Below, piece by piece: positions 15,687 to 22,287 of a stretch of 29,045 nucleotides of DNA (within the stretch, counting starts at the first letter, position 1; each line of letters begins with the position of its first letter). This DNA comes from DATDYW01 sp044375695. GTDB taxonomy: Bacteria; Patescibacteriota; Minisyncoccia; Phycocordibacterales; JAACPR01. The position numbers and the translations under genes were made by a program. A model generated the notes under the pieces. It was not told the DNA's origin. It saw nothing but the letters and a program-made list of their open reading frames with translations, and did not search any database. The DNA is taken from assembly GCA_044375695.1 (NCBI GenBank), contig JBILMG010000006.1, positions 1 to 29,045 of the forward strand. The letters are read 5' to 3'.

Positions 15687-15746
15687 CGTCTCCGCACAAA
15701 ACAAAAGACGCCGTGAGGGCGGCGCCTTTTGTTTTGTGCGGAGACG
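15687..15746. repeat. Inverted copy of the tRNA-Ser 3' end around a terminator-like hairpin
   Basis: A perfect 21-bp inverted repeat (15687-15707 / 15726-15746), extended by 5-6 more pairs with one mismatch. The right arm is the acceptor 3' strand of tRNA-Ser plus the bases after it; the left arm is its inverted copy. On the minus strand the distal arm is CTTTTGTTTTGTGCGGAGAC, so it also resembles a terminator for tRNA-Ser. Confidence 0.85.
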
Positions 15747-15827
15747 GAGGGATTCGAACCCTCGAGACAGTTTTACCCGTCTAACGCATTAGCAACGCGC
15801 CGCTTTCGACCACTCAGCCACGTCTCC
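15739..15827 (-). tRNA. tRNA-Ser(GCU)
   Basis: Eighty-nine bases with a long variable arm, as expected for serine. The acceptor stem is GGAGACG/CGTCTCC with discriminator G. The anticodon loop reads TTGCTAA (anticodon GCU, decoding AGC/AGU). The T-arm is GAGGG-TTCGAAT-CCCTC. The terminal CCA is not encoded (bases after the discriminator are CAC). The -10 box TATAAG lies at 15863-15868 on the minus strand, 35 bp upstream. Confidence 0.96.
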
Positions 15828-15862
15828 TTTTTTGGCGAAACCGCCGGAACTCGAGCCCGGAA

Positions 15863-15868
15863 CTTATA
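15863..15868 (-). promoter_or_regulatory. -10 box of tRNA-Ser
   Basis: TATAAG on the minus strand in an otherwise GC-rich gap; divergent from the glycosylase promoter. Confidence 0.5.
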
Positions 15869-15931
15869 CCATAAGGGTCGGGGCTTCGTCGCGGGCGCGG
15901 CGGCCCCAAGCAGACCCCCGGGGCGGGACGG

Positions 15932-15937
15932 TACTAT
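15932..15937 (+). promoter_or_regulatory. -10 box of the MutY-like gene
   Basis: TACTAT, 10 bp before the ATG; no clear -35. Confidence 0.45.
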
Positions 15938-15947
15938 AGGCGGCGCT

Positions 15948-16898
15948 ATGGCGCGGAAAGCTGGCGGTAAAGGGGCGGTGAAGAAAGCTGGGCGCCCCCA
16001 GCTAAATTCTCGCGCGCCCAAGGTGAAGGCGAGGAAAGCCGCCGCTAAGCCCCGCGTGAGGAAGCTCTCCCCCGCCGAGATTGCCGCCTTCCGCGCCGCC
16101 CTCTACGGCCACTACCGGGCGCACAAGCGCGACCTGCCGTGGCGCCACACCCGCGACCCGTACCAAATTATGGTTTCGGAAATGATGCTGCAGCAGACGC
16201 AGGTGCCTCGGGTCGTCCCGAAGTTCGTCGAGTTCGTGACGCGCTTCCCCACGCCGCGGGCCCTCGCCTCGGCGCCGCTGTCCGAGGTGCTCGAAACCTG
16301 GGCGGGCCTGGGATACAACCGGCGCGCCAAAATGCTGTGGGAGGCGTCTAAGGTTTTGCTAGAGCGGCACGGCGGCAAGGTGCCCGGCACCTACGAAGAG
16401 CTGCGCGCGCTGCCCGGCATCGGCGACTACACCGCGTCGGCCATCTTGGCCTTCGCGTTCGGCGTCGGGCGCACCCTCATCGAGACGAACGTGCGCGCCG
16501 TAATCATTCGCCACTTCTTCCCGCGCAAGAAGAACGTCACCGAGCACGAAATTTTGAGCCTCACCGAGCAGACGCTCGACCGCGAGAACCCTCGCGACTG
16601 GTACGCCGCCTTCATGGACTACGGCGCGCACCTGAAAGCTAGCGAGGGCAATCATTCGCGTCGCTCGGCGCACCACGGCAAGGTGAAGAAAGAGCCGTTC
16701 AAGGGCTCGATGCGCCAGGTGCGCGGCGAGGTGCTCAAGGCGACGCTCGCGCTTAGGGGCGCCGCGACGACGAAAGCGGTCTCTAAAAAAGTGGCGGCCA
16801 AACTTGGCATTGAAAATCAAAAAGTAGGCGCCGCGATTGCGGGCCTCGAGCGCGATGGGATGCTCACAAAGGACGGAGCGCGCCTGAGGGTGCCGTAG
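15948..16898 (+). CDS. mutY: A/G-specific adenine glycosylase-like HhH-GPD protein without Fe-S cluster
   Basis: A 316-residue base-excision repair glycosylase. A lysine/alanine-rich N-terminal tail (1-40) precedes the HhH-GPD core: DLPWR (62-66), SEMMLQQTQV with the MutY catalytic glutamate at E78, the helix-hairpin-helix LPGIGDYTA (about 155-163), and IETNVRAV (178-185), where MutY usually has an aspartate, LDGNV. No cysteines follow: the four that hold the [4Fe-4S] cluster in standard MutY/Nth are absent. Instead there is a linker and a winged-helix-like C-terminus (RQVRGEVLKATLALRG ... AAKLGIENQKVGAAIAGLER). The start was placed at 15948 because a -10 box sits 10 bp upstream and the open frame further upstream lies in tRNA-Ser. 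It probably removes adenine opposite 8-oxoguanine, but the altered catalytic residue leaves room for doubt. Confidence 0.8.
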   Translation: MARKAGGKGAVKKAGRPQLNSRAPKVKARKAAAKPRVRKLSPAEIAAFRAALYGHYRAHKRDLPWRHTRDPYQIMVSEMMLQQTQVPRVVPKFVEFVTRFPTPRALASAPLSEVLETWAGLGYNRRAKMLWEASKVLLERHGGKVPGTYEELRALPGIGDYTASAILAFAFGVGRTLIETNVRAVIIRHFFPRKKNVTEHEILSLTEQTLDRENPRDWYAAFMDYGAHLKASEGNHSRRSAHHGKVKKEPFKGSMRQVRGEVLKATLALRGAATTKAVSKKVAAKLGIENQKVGAAIAGLERDGMLTKDGARLRVP

Positions 16899-16947
16899 TT
16901 GATTATTTTGGAGGCTATGGCAGAAAGGTTTTAAACCCAAACGAACC

Positions 16948-17133
16948 ATGCAAATATCCAAATTATCTGACGCTGAATTTGAATCAGCCCTAGCCTCAGC
17001 AACTCTCGCCGACTTGGAAAAATGGGAGCGAGAAATCACCCTTGAAATTGAAAATCGGTCCGCGGAAGTGGCGAGGCTCTCCTTGAAGAAAACTTCTCTC
17101 GAGGCGCAGCGGGAACAAATGAGTAAGGCCTAG
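16948..17133 (+). CDS. Small coiled-coil hypothetical protein
   Basis: A 61-residue, fully helical, charged protein (LEKWEREITLEIENRSAEV then KKTSLEAQREQM), likely a short coiled coil. No family recognised. It is followed directly by a terminator whose stem begins in the stop codon. Thirty-one bases upstream a five-codon reading frame (16917-16934, ATG GCA GAA AGG TTT TAA) has a strong GGAGG site, which may be a leader peptide or coincidence. It lies 49 bp after the glycosylase gene and could be cotranscribed. Confidence 0.6.
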   Translation: MQISKLSDAEFESALASATLADLEKWEREITLEIENRSAEVARLSLKKTSLEAQREQMSKA

Positions 17134-17159
17134 AGCAGCCCACGCTGCTCTTTTCTTTT
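17133..17159 (+). terminator. Terminator of the coiled-coil gene, fused to the next promoter
   Basis: A 7-bp stem GAGCAGC / GCTGCTC (17133-17150) followed by TTTTCTTTTG; the T-tract runs directly into the TTGACA of the next promoter at 17158. Confidence 0.85.
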
Positions 17160-17187
17160 GACATCCCCCCAGAAGCAGGCGTAGCGT
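17158..17187 (+). promoter_or_regulatory. Promoter of the 17196 gene
   Basis: TTGACA (17158-17163) and TAGCGT (17182-17187), spacer 18 bp, with the GTG start 8 bp further on. Confidence 0.65.
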
Positions 17188-17195
17188 ATCTCACC

Positions 17196-17462
17196 GTGAC
17201 CAGCACTTTAGACCCCTTTGATATTTTCAATAACGCTGGACACCGTTTCGCGGCGGAAGCCTCCCTTTGCCGGGCAAAGGCCGAAACCGCGAGACGCCAA
17301 GAAGACCAGCGGACCGCCGCGCGAGAATCGCAGATTGCCGAAGGCCTCGAAATCGAGGCCAAGACACTCTTTGAGATGGCGCGACGATTCCGGACAGACC
17401 AAACAGAGCCTGCCCGGGTTCCCCCGACGCTGCTACCGGATTTTCTTTCGGCCGCGGCGTGA
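17196..17462 (+). CDS. Small hypothetical helical protein
   Basis: An 88-residue protein beginning at GTG (17196), with a mostly helical, Ala/Glu/Arg-rich body (EASLCRAKAETARRQEDQ ... AEGLEIEAKTLFEMARRF) and a proline-containing tail. No recognised domain. The start is supported by a promoter whose -10 box ends 8 bp before it, and the gene by a strong terminator 29 bp after the stop. It is one of three consecutive tiny genes, each with its own promoter and terminator. Confidence 0.6.
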   Translation: MTSTLDPFDIFNNAGHRFAAEASLCRAKAETARRQEDQRTAARESQIAEGLEIEAKTLFEMARRFRTDQTEPARVPPTLLPDFLSAAA

Positions 17463-17491
17463 CAACCACACACACATAGAAACCATCAGCC

Positions 17492-17527
17492 GAGTCGGCT
17501 GCCGCACGGCAGCCGACTCTTCTTTTT
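17492..17527 (+). terminator. Terminator of the 17196 gene
   Basis: A 12-bp stem GAGTCGGCTGCC / GGCAGCCGACTC, loop GCAC, then TTCTTTTT. Confidence 0.9.
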
Positions 17528-17531
17528 GCCC

Positions 17532-17560
17532 TTGCCGACAGAGGACGGCGGGCGTAGCGT
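17532..17560 (+). promoter_or_regulatory. Promoter of the 17569 gene
   Basis: TTGCCG (17532-17537), 17-bp spacer, TAGCGT (17555-17560), ATG 8 bp further on. The segment GGCGTAGCGT is shared with the preceding promoter. Confidence 0.55.
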
Positions 17561-17568
17561 TTACCCCG

Positions 17569-17850
17569 ATGGCACATTCACCCTTCAGACAGGACAGGGC
17601 GCCGCTTCCGCCGAGTAGCTGGCTGCCGAACCCAGAATCAGCAGACGTGACCGCCGCCCCCAAAGAACCCCGAAGACGGAGATTCGCGGAGCCGGCAGCC
17701 GACGCCTCAGACGCCGACGAAGACGACGAAGACGACGGCCGGCCACGCGCCAACCGGCACGGGCCAAAGCGCAACGGCTTCCTGCGGCTGGCCGCTCACC
17801 AAATTGGAGGCCGGTACCGACAGCTCCGCCGATCGGTCTGCTTCCGCTAA
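17569..17850 (+). CDS. Small hypothetical protein with acidic centre and basic ends
   Basis: A 93-residue, probably disordered protein: a proline-rich N-terminus, a short basic stretch (EPRRRRF), a strongly acidic run (DASDADEDDEDDG, about residues 47-59), then a basic C-terminus (RANRHGPKRNG ... GGRYRQLRRS). No family recognised. The start is supported by promoter spacing and the gene is closed by a terminator 8 bp after the stop. Composition suggests a nucleic-acid- or protein-binding tail protein, but that is only inference. Confidence 0.5.
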   Translation: MAHSPFRQDRAPLPPSSWLPNPESADVTAAPKEPRRRRFAEPAADASDADEDDEDDGRPRANRHGPKRNGFLRLAAHQIGGRYRQLRRSVCFR

Positions 17851-17857
17851 GCAAGCC

Positions 17858-17884
17858 AAGCCCCAAGAGGGGCTTTTCTTTTTA
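17858..17884 (+). terminator. Terminator of the 17569 gene
   Basis: A 7-bp stem AAGCCCC / GGGGCTT, loop AAGA, then TTTCTTTTT. Confidence 0.85.
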
Positions 17885-17890
17885 GGTGGC

Positions 17891-17933
17891 GGGCGGCTTG
17901 GCCCGGCCCCGACGGGGCCGGGCCAAGCCGCCC
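17891..17933. repeat. Perfect 20-bp palindrome upstream of recG
   Basis: Arms 17891-17910 and 17914-17933 are exact reverse complements with a 3-base loop GAC. There is no T-tract, so it is not a terminator. Its right arm covers the -35 position of the recG promoter. The core GCCCGGCCCC/GGGGCCGGGC is the same as in the palindrome at 1254-1279. Confidence 0.85.
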
Positions 17934-17942
17934 AAATCAGCG

Positions 17943-17948
17943 TAGAAT
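17943..17948 (+). promoter_or_regulatory. -10 box of recG
   Basis: TAGAAT, ending 19 bp before the chosen recG start. It overlaps an upstream in-frame ATG at 17947, which is therefore unlikely to be used. Confidence 0.5.
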
Positions 17949-17967
17949 GCCCTGGCCCAACAAACCC

Positions 17968-20163
17968 ATGCCCCGCCCACCGCGCGCCGCCACCCCTCCC
18001 CGGCCGCTATCGCTCGCCACCCCAATTGACGTCGCCGTCCAGGTGAACGCGCCCGAAGCTCAGGGGCTACGCAAGCTCGGCCTCAAAACCGTGCGCGATT
18101 TGCTGTACCACTTCCCCGCGCGGTACGGCGACACCGCCACGGTGCGAGCCATTGCCACTCTGGCCGAAGGCGAAGTGGCCACCGTGTACGGGCAGGTGCG
18201 CCGGCTCGAGACCAGCCGCACCTTCCGCGGGCACATCCCGCGCGCCACCGGCCTCCTCGAGGATTCAACCGGCAAGCTCGCGCTCACCTGGTTCTCGCAG
18301 CCGTACATCGCCAAGATGATTCCGGAAGGGTCACTCGTGCGCGTGACCGGCAAGGTCATCGATCGCGCCGGCAAGAAGTCGATGGCGAACCCCGAGATCG
18401 AGCGCGTCGAGGCGATGCCGATCGCCGTCGGCGACTCGCTGTTTGGCGCGGGTGAAGATTCCGAGGCGGCGCTTCTGCCGGTGTACCCCGAGAGCCGCGG
18501 CGTCTCCTCGCGCTGGATTTACCACGCGGCGCAGAAAGTTCTCGCGGCGCTGCCCGAGTCGACCTTCGAAGACCCCATCCCCGACACGTTCCTCGGCCGC
18601 TACTCGCTGCCGGCGCTGCGCACCGCCCTCTTCTGGATTCACTCGCCGAAGAAGGCGTCGCAGGCCCTCGCGGCGCGCAAGCGCTTCTCGTTCGAGGAGG
18701 TGTTCCTCATTCAGGCCGACCGCCAGCGCCAGCGCGCCTCGCTCGCCGGTGAGCCCGCGCACAAAATCGCGGTGGCGCCCGGCGAGCTGCGAGACTTCTT
18801 CGCGCGCTTCCCCTTCTCGCCTACCGGAGCCCAGCGCCGCGCCATCGACCAGGTGCTCTCCGACCTTGGGCGCGAGCACCCGATGTCCCGGCTGGTCGAA
18901 GGCGACGTAGGCTCGGGGAAAACCTTCGTGGCCGCGGCGGCCGCCTTCGCCACCATTTCCGCGCGGCCGGCCAATCGCCCGTCAGCGCGGCTGCAGGTGG
19001 CTATCATGGCGCCCACCGAAATTTTGGCCCGCCAGCACTTCGACTCTTTCGTCGAGTACTTCAAGCACCTCGGCGTGCCGATGGCGCTCGTGACGGGATC
19101 CGGCTGTCTCAAATTTCCTTCTAAGGTGAACCCCAACGAGGCGGCCGACGTGTCCCGCGCGCAGGTTCTGAAATGGGTCGAGAACGGCGAGCTGCCGGTC
19201 GTCGTCGGCACGCACGCGCTGATTCAGAAGGCGGTGAAGTTCCGGCACCTCGGCCTGGTGGTGATCGACGAGCAGCACCGCTTCGGCACCCGCCAGCGCC
19301 GCGCGCTCGCGCGCAAAGACGAGCGGCTGCCGCACCTCTTGTCGATGACCGCCACGCCAATCCCCCGCACGCTCGCGCTCACCCTCTACGGCGACCTCGA
19401 CCTGTCGGTGGTCGACGAGCTGCCGCCGGGCCGCAAGCCCGTGCTCACCAAGGTGGTGCGCGGCGGCGATCGTAAGGCCGCTTACGAAGAAATTCGCGCG
19501 GCGCTCGCCGAAGGCCGCCAGGCGTTCGTGATCTGCCCGCGCATCGACGAGCCAGACCCGACCAAGGAAATGGCCGTGATGGCGGCCTCGGCCAAAGCCG
19601 AAGCCGTGCGCCTGCAGAAAGAGATCTTCCCAGAGTTCGAGGTTGGGCTCCTCCACGGCAAGATGCGCCCGGCCGAGAAAGACGCGGCCATGGCGCGCTT
19701 CGCGAGCGGCAAGACGCACCTGCTGGTTGCCACCTCGGTGGTCGAGGTTGGCGTGAACGTGCCCAACGCGACGGCCATTCTGATCGAGGGCGCCGAGCGC
19801 TTCGGCCTGGCGCAGCTGCACCAGCTGCGCGGCCGCGTGGCGCGTTCCTCGCACCAGGCGCGCTGCTACCTGGCCACCGACAGCAAGGGCGAGAAAACCA
19901 TTCAGCGCCTCGGCGCCATGGAGAAGGCCATTGACGGCTTCAAGCTGGCCGAGCTCGACCTCGAGATGCGCGGCTCGGGAGAGCTCTCGGGCGGCCGCCA
20001 GTGGGGCATGTCGGACCTCGCCATGGAGGCGCTCAAAAATTTGCCGATGGTCGAAGCCGCGCGCGAGACCGCCAAATCCATCGTGGCGGTAGACCCAGAC
20101 CTCGTCCGGCACGCGGCGCTCGCGGCGGCGCTCGCGGCGCGCGAGGCGATTCACTTCGAGTAG
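17968..20163 (+). CDS. recG: ATP-dependent DNA helicase RecG
   Basis: A 731-residue branched-DNA helicase that remodels stalled forks and Holliday junctions. The N-terminal wedge/OB region (LGLKTVRDLLYHFPARYGD onward) is followed by the helicase core: Walker A VEGDVGSGKT (about 308-317), APTEILARQH, DEQHRFGTRQR, SMTATPIPRTLALTLYGD, and the C-terminal VATSVVEVGVNVPNA, GRVARSSHQARCYL and ELDLEMRGSGELSGGRQWG motifs. All typical RecG motifs are present; the glycine of the usual GRVGR motif is alanine here. Length is slightly above the usual 650-700. The start at 17968 is preferred over 17947 because the latter lies inside the -10 box. Monocistronic. Confidence 0.96.
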   Translation: MPRPPRAATPPRPLSLATPIDVAVQVNAPEAQGLRKLGLKTVRDLLYHFPARYGDTATVRAIATLAEGEVATVYGQVRRLETSRTFRGHIPRATGLLEDSTGKLALTWFSQPYIAKMIPEGSLVRVTGKVIDRAGKKSMANPEIERVEAMPIAVGDSLFGAGEDSEAALLPVYPESRGVSSRWIYHAAQKVLAALPESTFEDPIPDTFLGRYSLPALRTALFWIHSPKKASQALAARKRFSFEEVFLIQADRQRQRASLAGEPAHKIAVAPGELRDFFARFPFSPTGAQRRAIDQVLSDLGREHPMSRLVEGDVGSGKTFVAAAAAFATISARPANRPSARLQVAIMAPTEILARQHFDSFVEYFKHLGVPMALVTGSGCLKFPSKVNPNEAADVSRAQVLKWVENGELPVVVGTHALIQKAVKFRHLGLVVIDEQHRFGTRQRRALARKDERLPHLLSMTATPIPRTLALTLYGDLDLSVVDELPPGRKPVLTKVVRGGDRKAAYEEIRAALAEGRQAFVICPRIDEPDPTKEMAVMAASAKAEAVRLQKEIFPEFEVGLLHGKMRPAEKDAAMARFASGKTHLLVATSVVEVGVNVPNATAILIEGAERFGLAQLHQLRGRVARSSHQARCYLATDSKGEKTIQRLGAMEKAIDGFKLAELDLEMRGSGELSGGRQWGMSDLAMEALKNLPMVEAARETAKSIVAVDPDLVRHAALAAALAAREAIHFE

Positions 20164-20167
20164 CGGG

Positions 20168-20192
20168 AAAAAGAAAAGCGGCCGTAGGCCGC
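20168..20192 (-). terminator. Terminator of the 20195 gene
   Basis: A 6-bp stem GCGGCC / GGCCGC, loop of 3, followed on the minus strand by TTTTCTTTTT; it lies between the convergent recG and 20195 stops. Confidence 0.85.
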
Positions 20193-20194
20193 GG

Positions 20195-20539
20195 TCACGG
20201 GCGGAGCGCCACGAGAATTCGGTGGTTCTCGCCTCCATTTCCGGGCAACATTCGGAAGGCGTAAGGCCCAGAGACGGGTCCGACCCCCTCGAATCGCAGC
20301 GACTGTCCCACCGACCAGGCGGGTGCGGGCGCCGAGAACGAGATTGGGCCGCGCTCGCCGACGAGCACCAGCGAACCAGAATCGCCGTCGGGAAATACGC
20401 CGACAACCTTTATCTCCTGCCCTGGAGAAACCACGGTCTGCCGAGAGAAGCGACCGGACGGCATCCGCAGGGAGTAGCCCAGGCAGATAATTAAGAGCGC
20501 CAAGATGGCCGTTACCAGGTAGTCGTTATTTCTGATCAT
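20195..20539 (-). CDS. Small membrane-anchored hypothetical protein (paralogue-like of the 20621 gene)
   Basis: A 114-residue protein with one N-terminal membrane segment (YLVTAILALLIICLGYSL, about 7-24) and a beta-rich soluble domain. The segment LVLVGERGPISFSA (about 57-70) parallels YVLLGKDGPIVVSG in the next gene upstream, and both proteins have the same size and layout, so they are probably distant paralogues. No known family. Own terminator; an 81-bp gap with a second terminator separates it from the upstream gene. Confidence 0.6.
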   Translation of the reverse strand: MIRNNDYLVTAILALLIICLGYSLRMPSGRFSRQTVVSPGQEIKVVGVFPDGDSGSLVLVGERGPISFSAPAPAWSVGQSLRFEGVGPVSGPYAFRMLPGNGGENHRILVALRP

Positions 20540-20596
20540 TTTTATTTGTCCTCCTTTTTTCTTTTAGCACAGAAAGCAGATCGGCAAAATTTACCC

Positions 20597-20622
20597 AAAA
20601 AAGAAAAGCCGGCGAACCGGCT
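20597..20622 (-). terminator. Terminator of the 20621 gene, overlapping its stop codon
   Basis: Stem AGCCGG / CCGGCT (20607-20622), loop of 4, followed on the minus strand by TTTTCTTTTTT. The TAG stop is inside the stem. Confidence 0.88.
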
Positions 20623-20980
20623 AGGGGTACTGACGCGGCGACGTCCTCTTCCACGCGACCACGAGGGACGAGGCGGCGTCTTTGGGATCTTGCGCCACGC
20701 CGACGGCGACGGCGTCTTTGGCTATGGCGGGCACGTGGCCAAGGTCGATGCGGCTAATGGCGTCCCACGCCGAGGAAATGCCCGAGACGACAATGGGGCC
20801 ATCTTTGCCGAGGAGCACGTAGCGGTCCGAGAATTCTTCGACGCCGACCACGGGAATGCGGGCGGTCGCCGTGGTGACGGTGCGGGAATCTGTTTCGGGA
20901 ACTCCGTGACGGCCTTGCTTGAACGCGAGGGCAGCCGCGGCGGCCACGATCAGAATGTTTAGCGGACTAAGGAGCTTCAT
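20621..20980 (-). CDS. Small membrane-anchored hypothetical protein
   Basis: A 119-residue protein with an N-terminal hydrophobic segment (LNILIVAAAAALAF, about 7-20) and a small beta-rich domain (PVVGVEEFSDRYVLLGKDGP ...). It resembles the 20195 product in layout and in the L-x-G-x-x-GPI segment. The protein is likely tethered to the membrane with the domain outside. Function unknown. The TrmB-like regulator gene ends 30 bp upstream of it on the same strand. Confidence 0.6.
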   Translation of the reverse strand: MKLLSPLNILIVAAAAALAFKQGRHGVPETDSRTVTTATARIPVVGVEEFSDRYVLLGKDGPIVVSGISSAWDAISRIDLGHVPAIAKDAVAVGVAQDPKDAASSLVVAWKRTSPRQYP

Positions 20981-21010
20981 ACCGAGAAGGTAGCACGGGA
21001 GATTCTGTGG

Positions 21011-21370
21011 TCAATCAGGGAAAGCTCGCGAAAGGATCGTGGCCGCCACCGCGGAACGTCGAGCCCGCTCGAGGCGCGCCGTAGCGAGCGAGGCGAGGCG
21101 CGAAACCGGCGCCGCGCGGTACGTGGCCGGGTACTGGCCCTCGCAAAAAATAAGCCCTCGCTTGGCGAGGGCTTGGAGCGCGGAATGGGCAGTGGAACGC
21201 GGCAACCCCGCGTCCCGGGCGAGCGTGCCGAGCGGGGCGGGGCCGCGAGAGAAGAGCGCGAGCAGCGCGCGAGCCTCGGCCCCAGAAAAATCAAAATCGG
21301 CGATAGCTCGGAGGAGCGAAGTGTCGAGACCTTTCGGCACCTCGGCGTTTCTTTTGCGCCGGCGTTCCAT
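21011..21370 (-). CDS. TrmB/MarR-like winged-helix transcriptional regulator
   Basis: A 119-residue protein with a central winged helix-turn-helix: FSGAEARALLALFSRGP, then LGTLARDAGLPRSTAHSALQ, then LAKRGLIFCEGQYPATYRA, the wing. This is the arrangement of TrmB-type and MarR-like regulators. No effector domain is visible beyond a short basic helical tail. I chose the ATG at 21368-21370; a -10-like TATAGG lies upstream on the minus strand and an earlier ATG (21412) would lie upstream of that box. It is divergent from a histidine kinase gene, the only signalling partner in sight, but it has no receiver domain. Confidence 0.75.
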   Translation of the reverse strand: MERRRKRNAEVPKGLDTSLLRAIADFDFSGAEARALLALFSRGPAPLGTLARDAGLPRSTAHSALQALAKRGLIFCEGQYPATYRAAPVSRLASLATARLERARRSAVAATILSRAFPD

Positions 21371-21510
21371 TTTGTTGCGCGAGACCCTATACACCCAACG
21401 TTTCACGGTCAAGATTGGCGCATGCTTTGACGGTGTTCCGTAAAAGTTGCCCGACGAGTGCCGGATGTTGCCGGCACTTTTTAACCAGCGTACCCTGCCC
21501 CGCTAGCCGA

Positions 21511-22287
21511 ATGCGAGTAGCCGAGCGAAACCTAGACAAAACGCACCTCGCCAGTTTAGGCGAGCTCTCCCGCGGGCTTTTCCACGATTTAGCCTCGCCG
21601 CTCACCGCAATCACCCTGGTAGCCGAGACGCTCTGCGCCGCGGCCGCCAGAGACCCCGAAACGGCGCGTGTCTGCGCGACGGAACTCCTGTACTCGTGCC
21701 ACGACCTACGCGGGCTGGTGCAAACCATTCGCGAGTACATCGCGAACCCGAAGGCGGCGCGAACCTTTTCGCTCCGAGAAGCCGCCGAGCACGCGGCGCG
21801 GCTGGTGCGTCACCGGGCGCGCCGCGCCGAAGCGGAAATCGTCATCGCCTCCGAAGAAGCGGCAGAAATTTTCGGACGGCCGCTACCCATCATTCAGGTG
21901 CTGGTGAACCTGCTCGGCAACGCCGCCGACTCGTGCGGCGAGCGGGCGGCCAAGGAAGGCGAAAACTGGCGTGGGCGCATTACCATTTCCGCGTCGGTCT
22001 CGGGCGGCCAGGCCCGCCTATCGGTATCAGACAACGGCATCGGCCTGGACGCAGAAACCGCGGCTCGTGTTTTCGAGCGTCACTTCACCACCAAAGACCG
22101 GGCGCTCGGCACGGGCATCGGGCTCGATACCGTTCGCCGTAGCGTCGAAAAGATTCTCCGCGGAAAAATTTCCGTCTCCTCGGCCCCCAATGCGGGGGCT
22201 ATTTTTTCGGTGGAATTTCCGGTTGATTCGCCCGTTAGGAGAAGCTGGCCGCGGCAAAAGAAAAGAGAGCCTTTCAGCTCTCGGTAA
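21511..22287 (+). CDS. Soluble sensor histidine kinase (HisKA/HATPase core only)
   Basis: A 258-residue protein with almost no N-terminal sensor: the phospho-acceptor H box is at residues 24-32 (FHDLASPLTA, H25), followed by a helical hairpin, then the ATP-binding domain with N box LVNLLGNAADSCGE, G1 DNGIGLD, F box VFERHFTTKD and G2 GTGIGLDTV. No membrane segments are present. The start at 21511 was chosen because an upstream in-frame ATG (21415) adds a sequence with no similarity to kinases and lies in the intergenic promoter area. No response regulator is adjacent. The 3' end overlaps the convergent 22274 gene by 14 bp. It likely takes its signal through another protein. Confidence 0.85.
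   Translation: MRVAERNLDKTHLASLGELSRGLFHDLASPLTAITLVAETLCAAAARDPETARVCATELLYSCHDLRGLVQTIREYIANPKAARTFSLREAAEHAARLVRHRARRAEAEIVIASEEAAEIFGRPLPIIQVLVNLLGNAADSCGERAAKEGENWRGRITISASVSGGQARLSVSDNGIGLDAETAARVFERHFTTKDRALGTGIGLDTVRRSVEKILRGKISVSSAPNAGAIFSVEFPVDSPVRRSWPRQKKREPFSSR
22256..22282 (-). terminator. Terminator of the 22274 gene, inside the convergent overlap
   Basis: Stem GAGAGC / GCTCTC (22265-22282) with the TGA stop in the loop, followed on the minus strand by TTTTCTTTTG. The stem is inside the kinase coding sequence. Confidence 0.8.

Noticed and set aside
15729..15947. In-frame N-terminal extension of the MutY-like protein
   Set aside because: It would be encoded by the tRNA-Ser gene and its promoter; a -10 box lies just before the ATG at 15948.
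18982..20406. Long antisense open frame opposite recG
   Set aside because: Typical GC-rich shadow of a real gene; recG motifs on the other strand are decisive.
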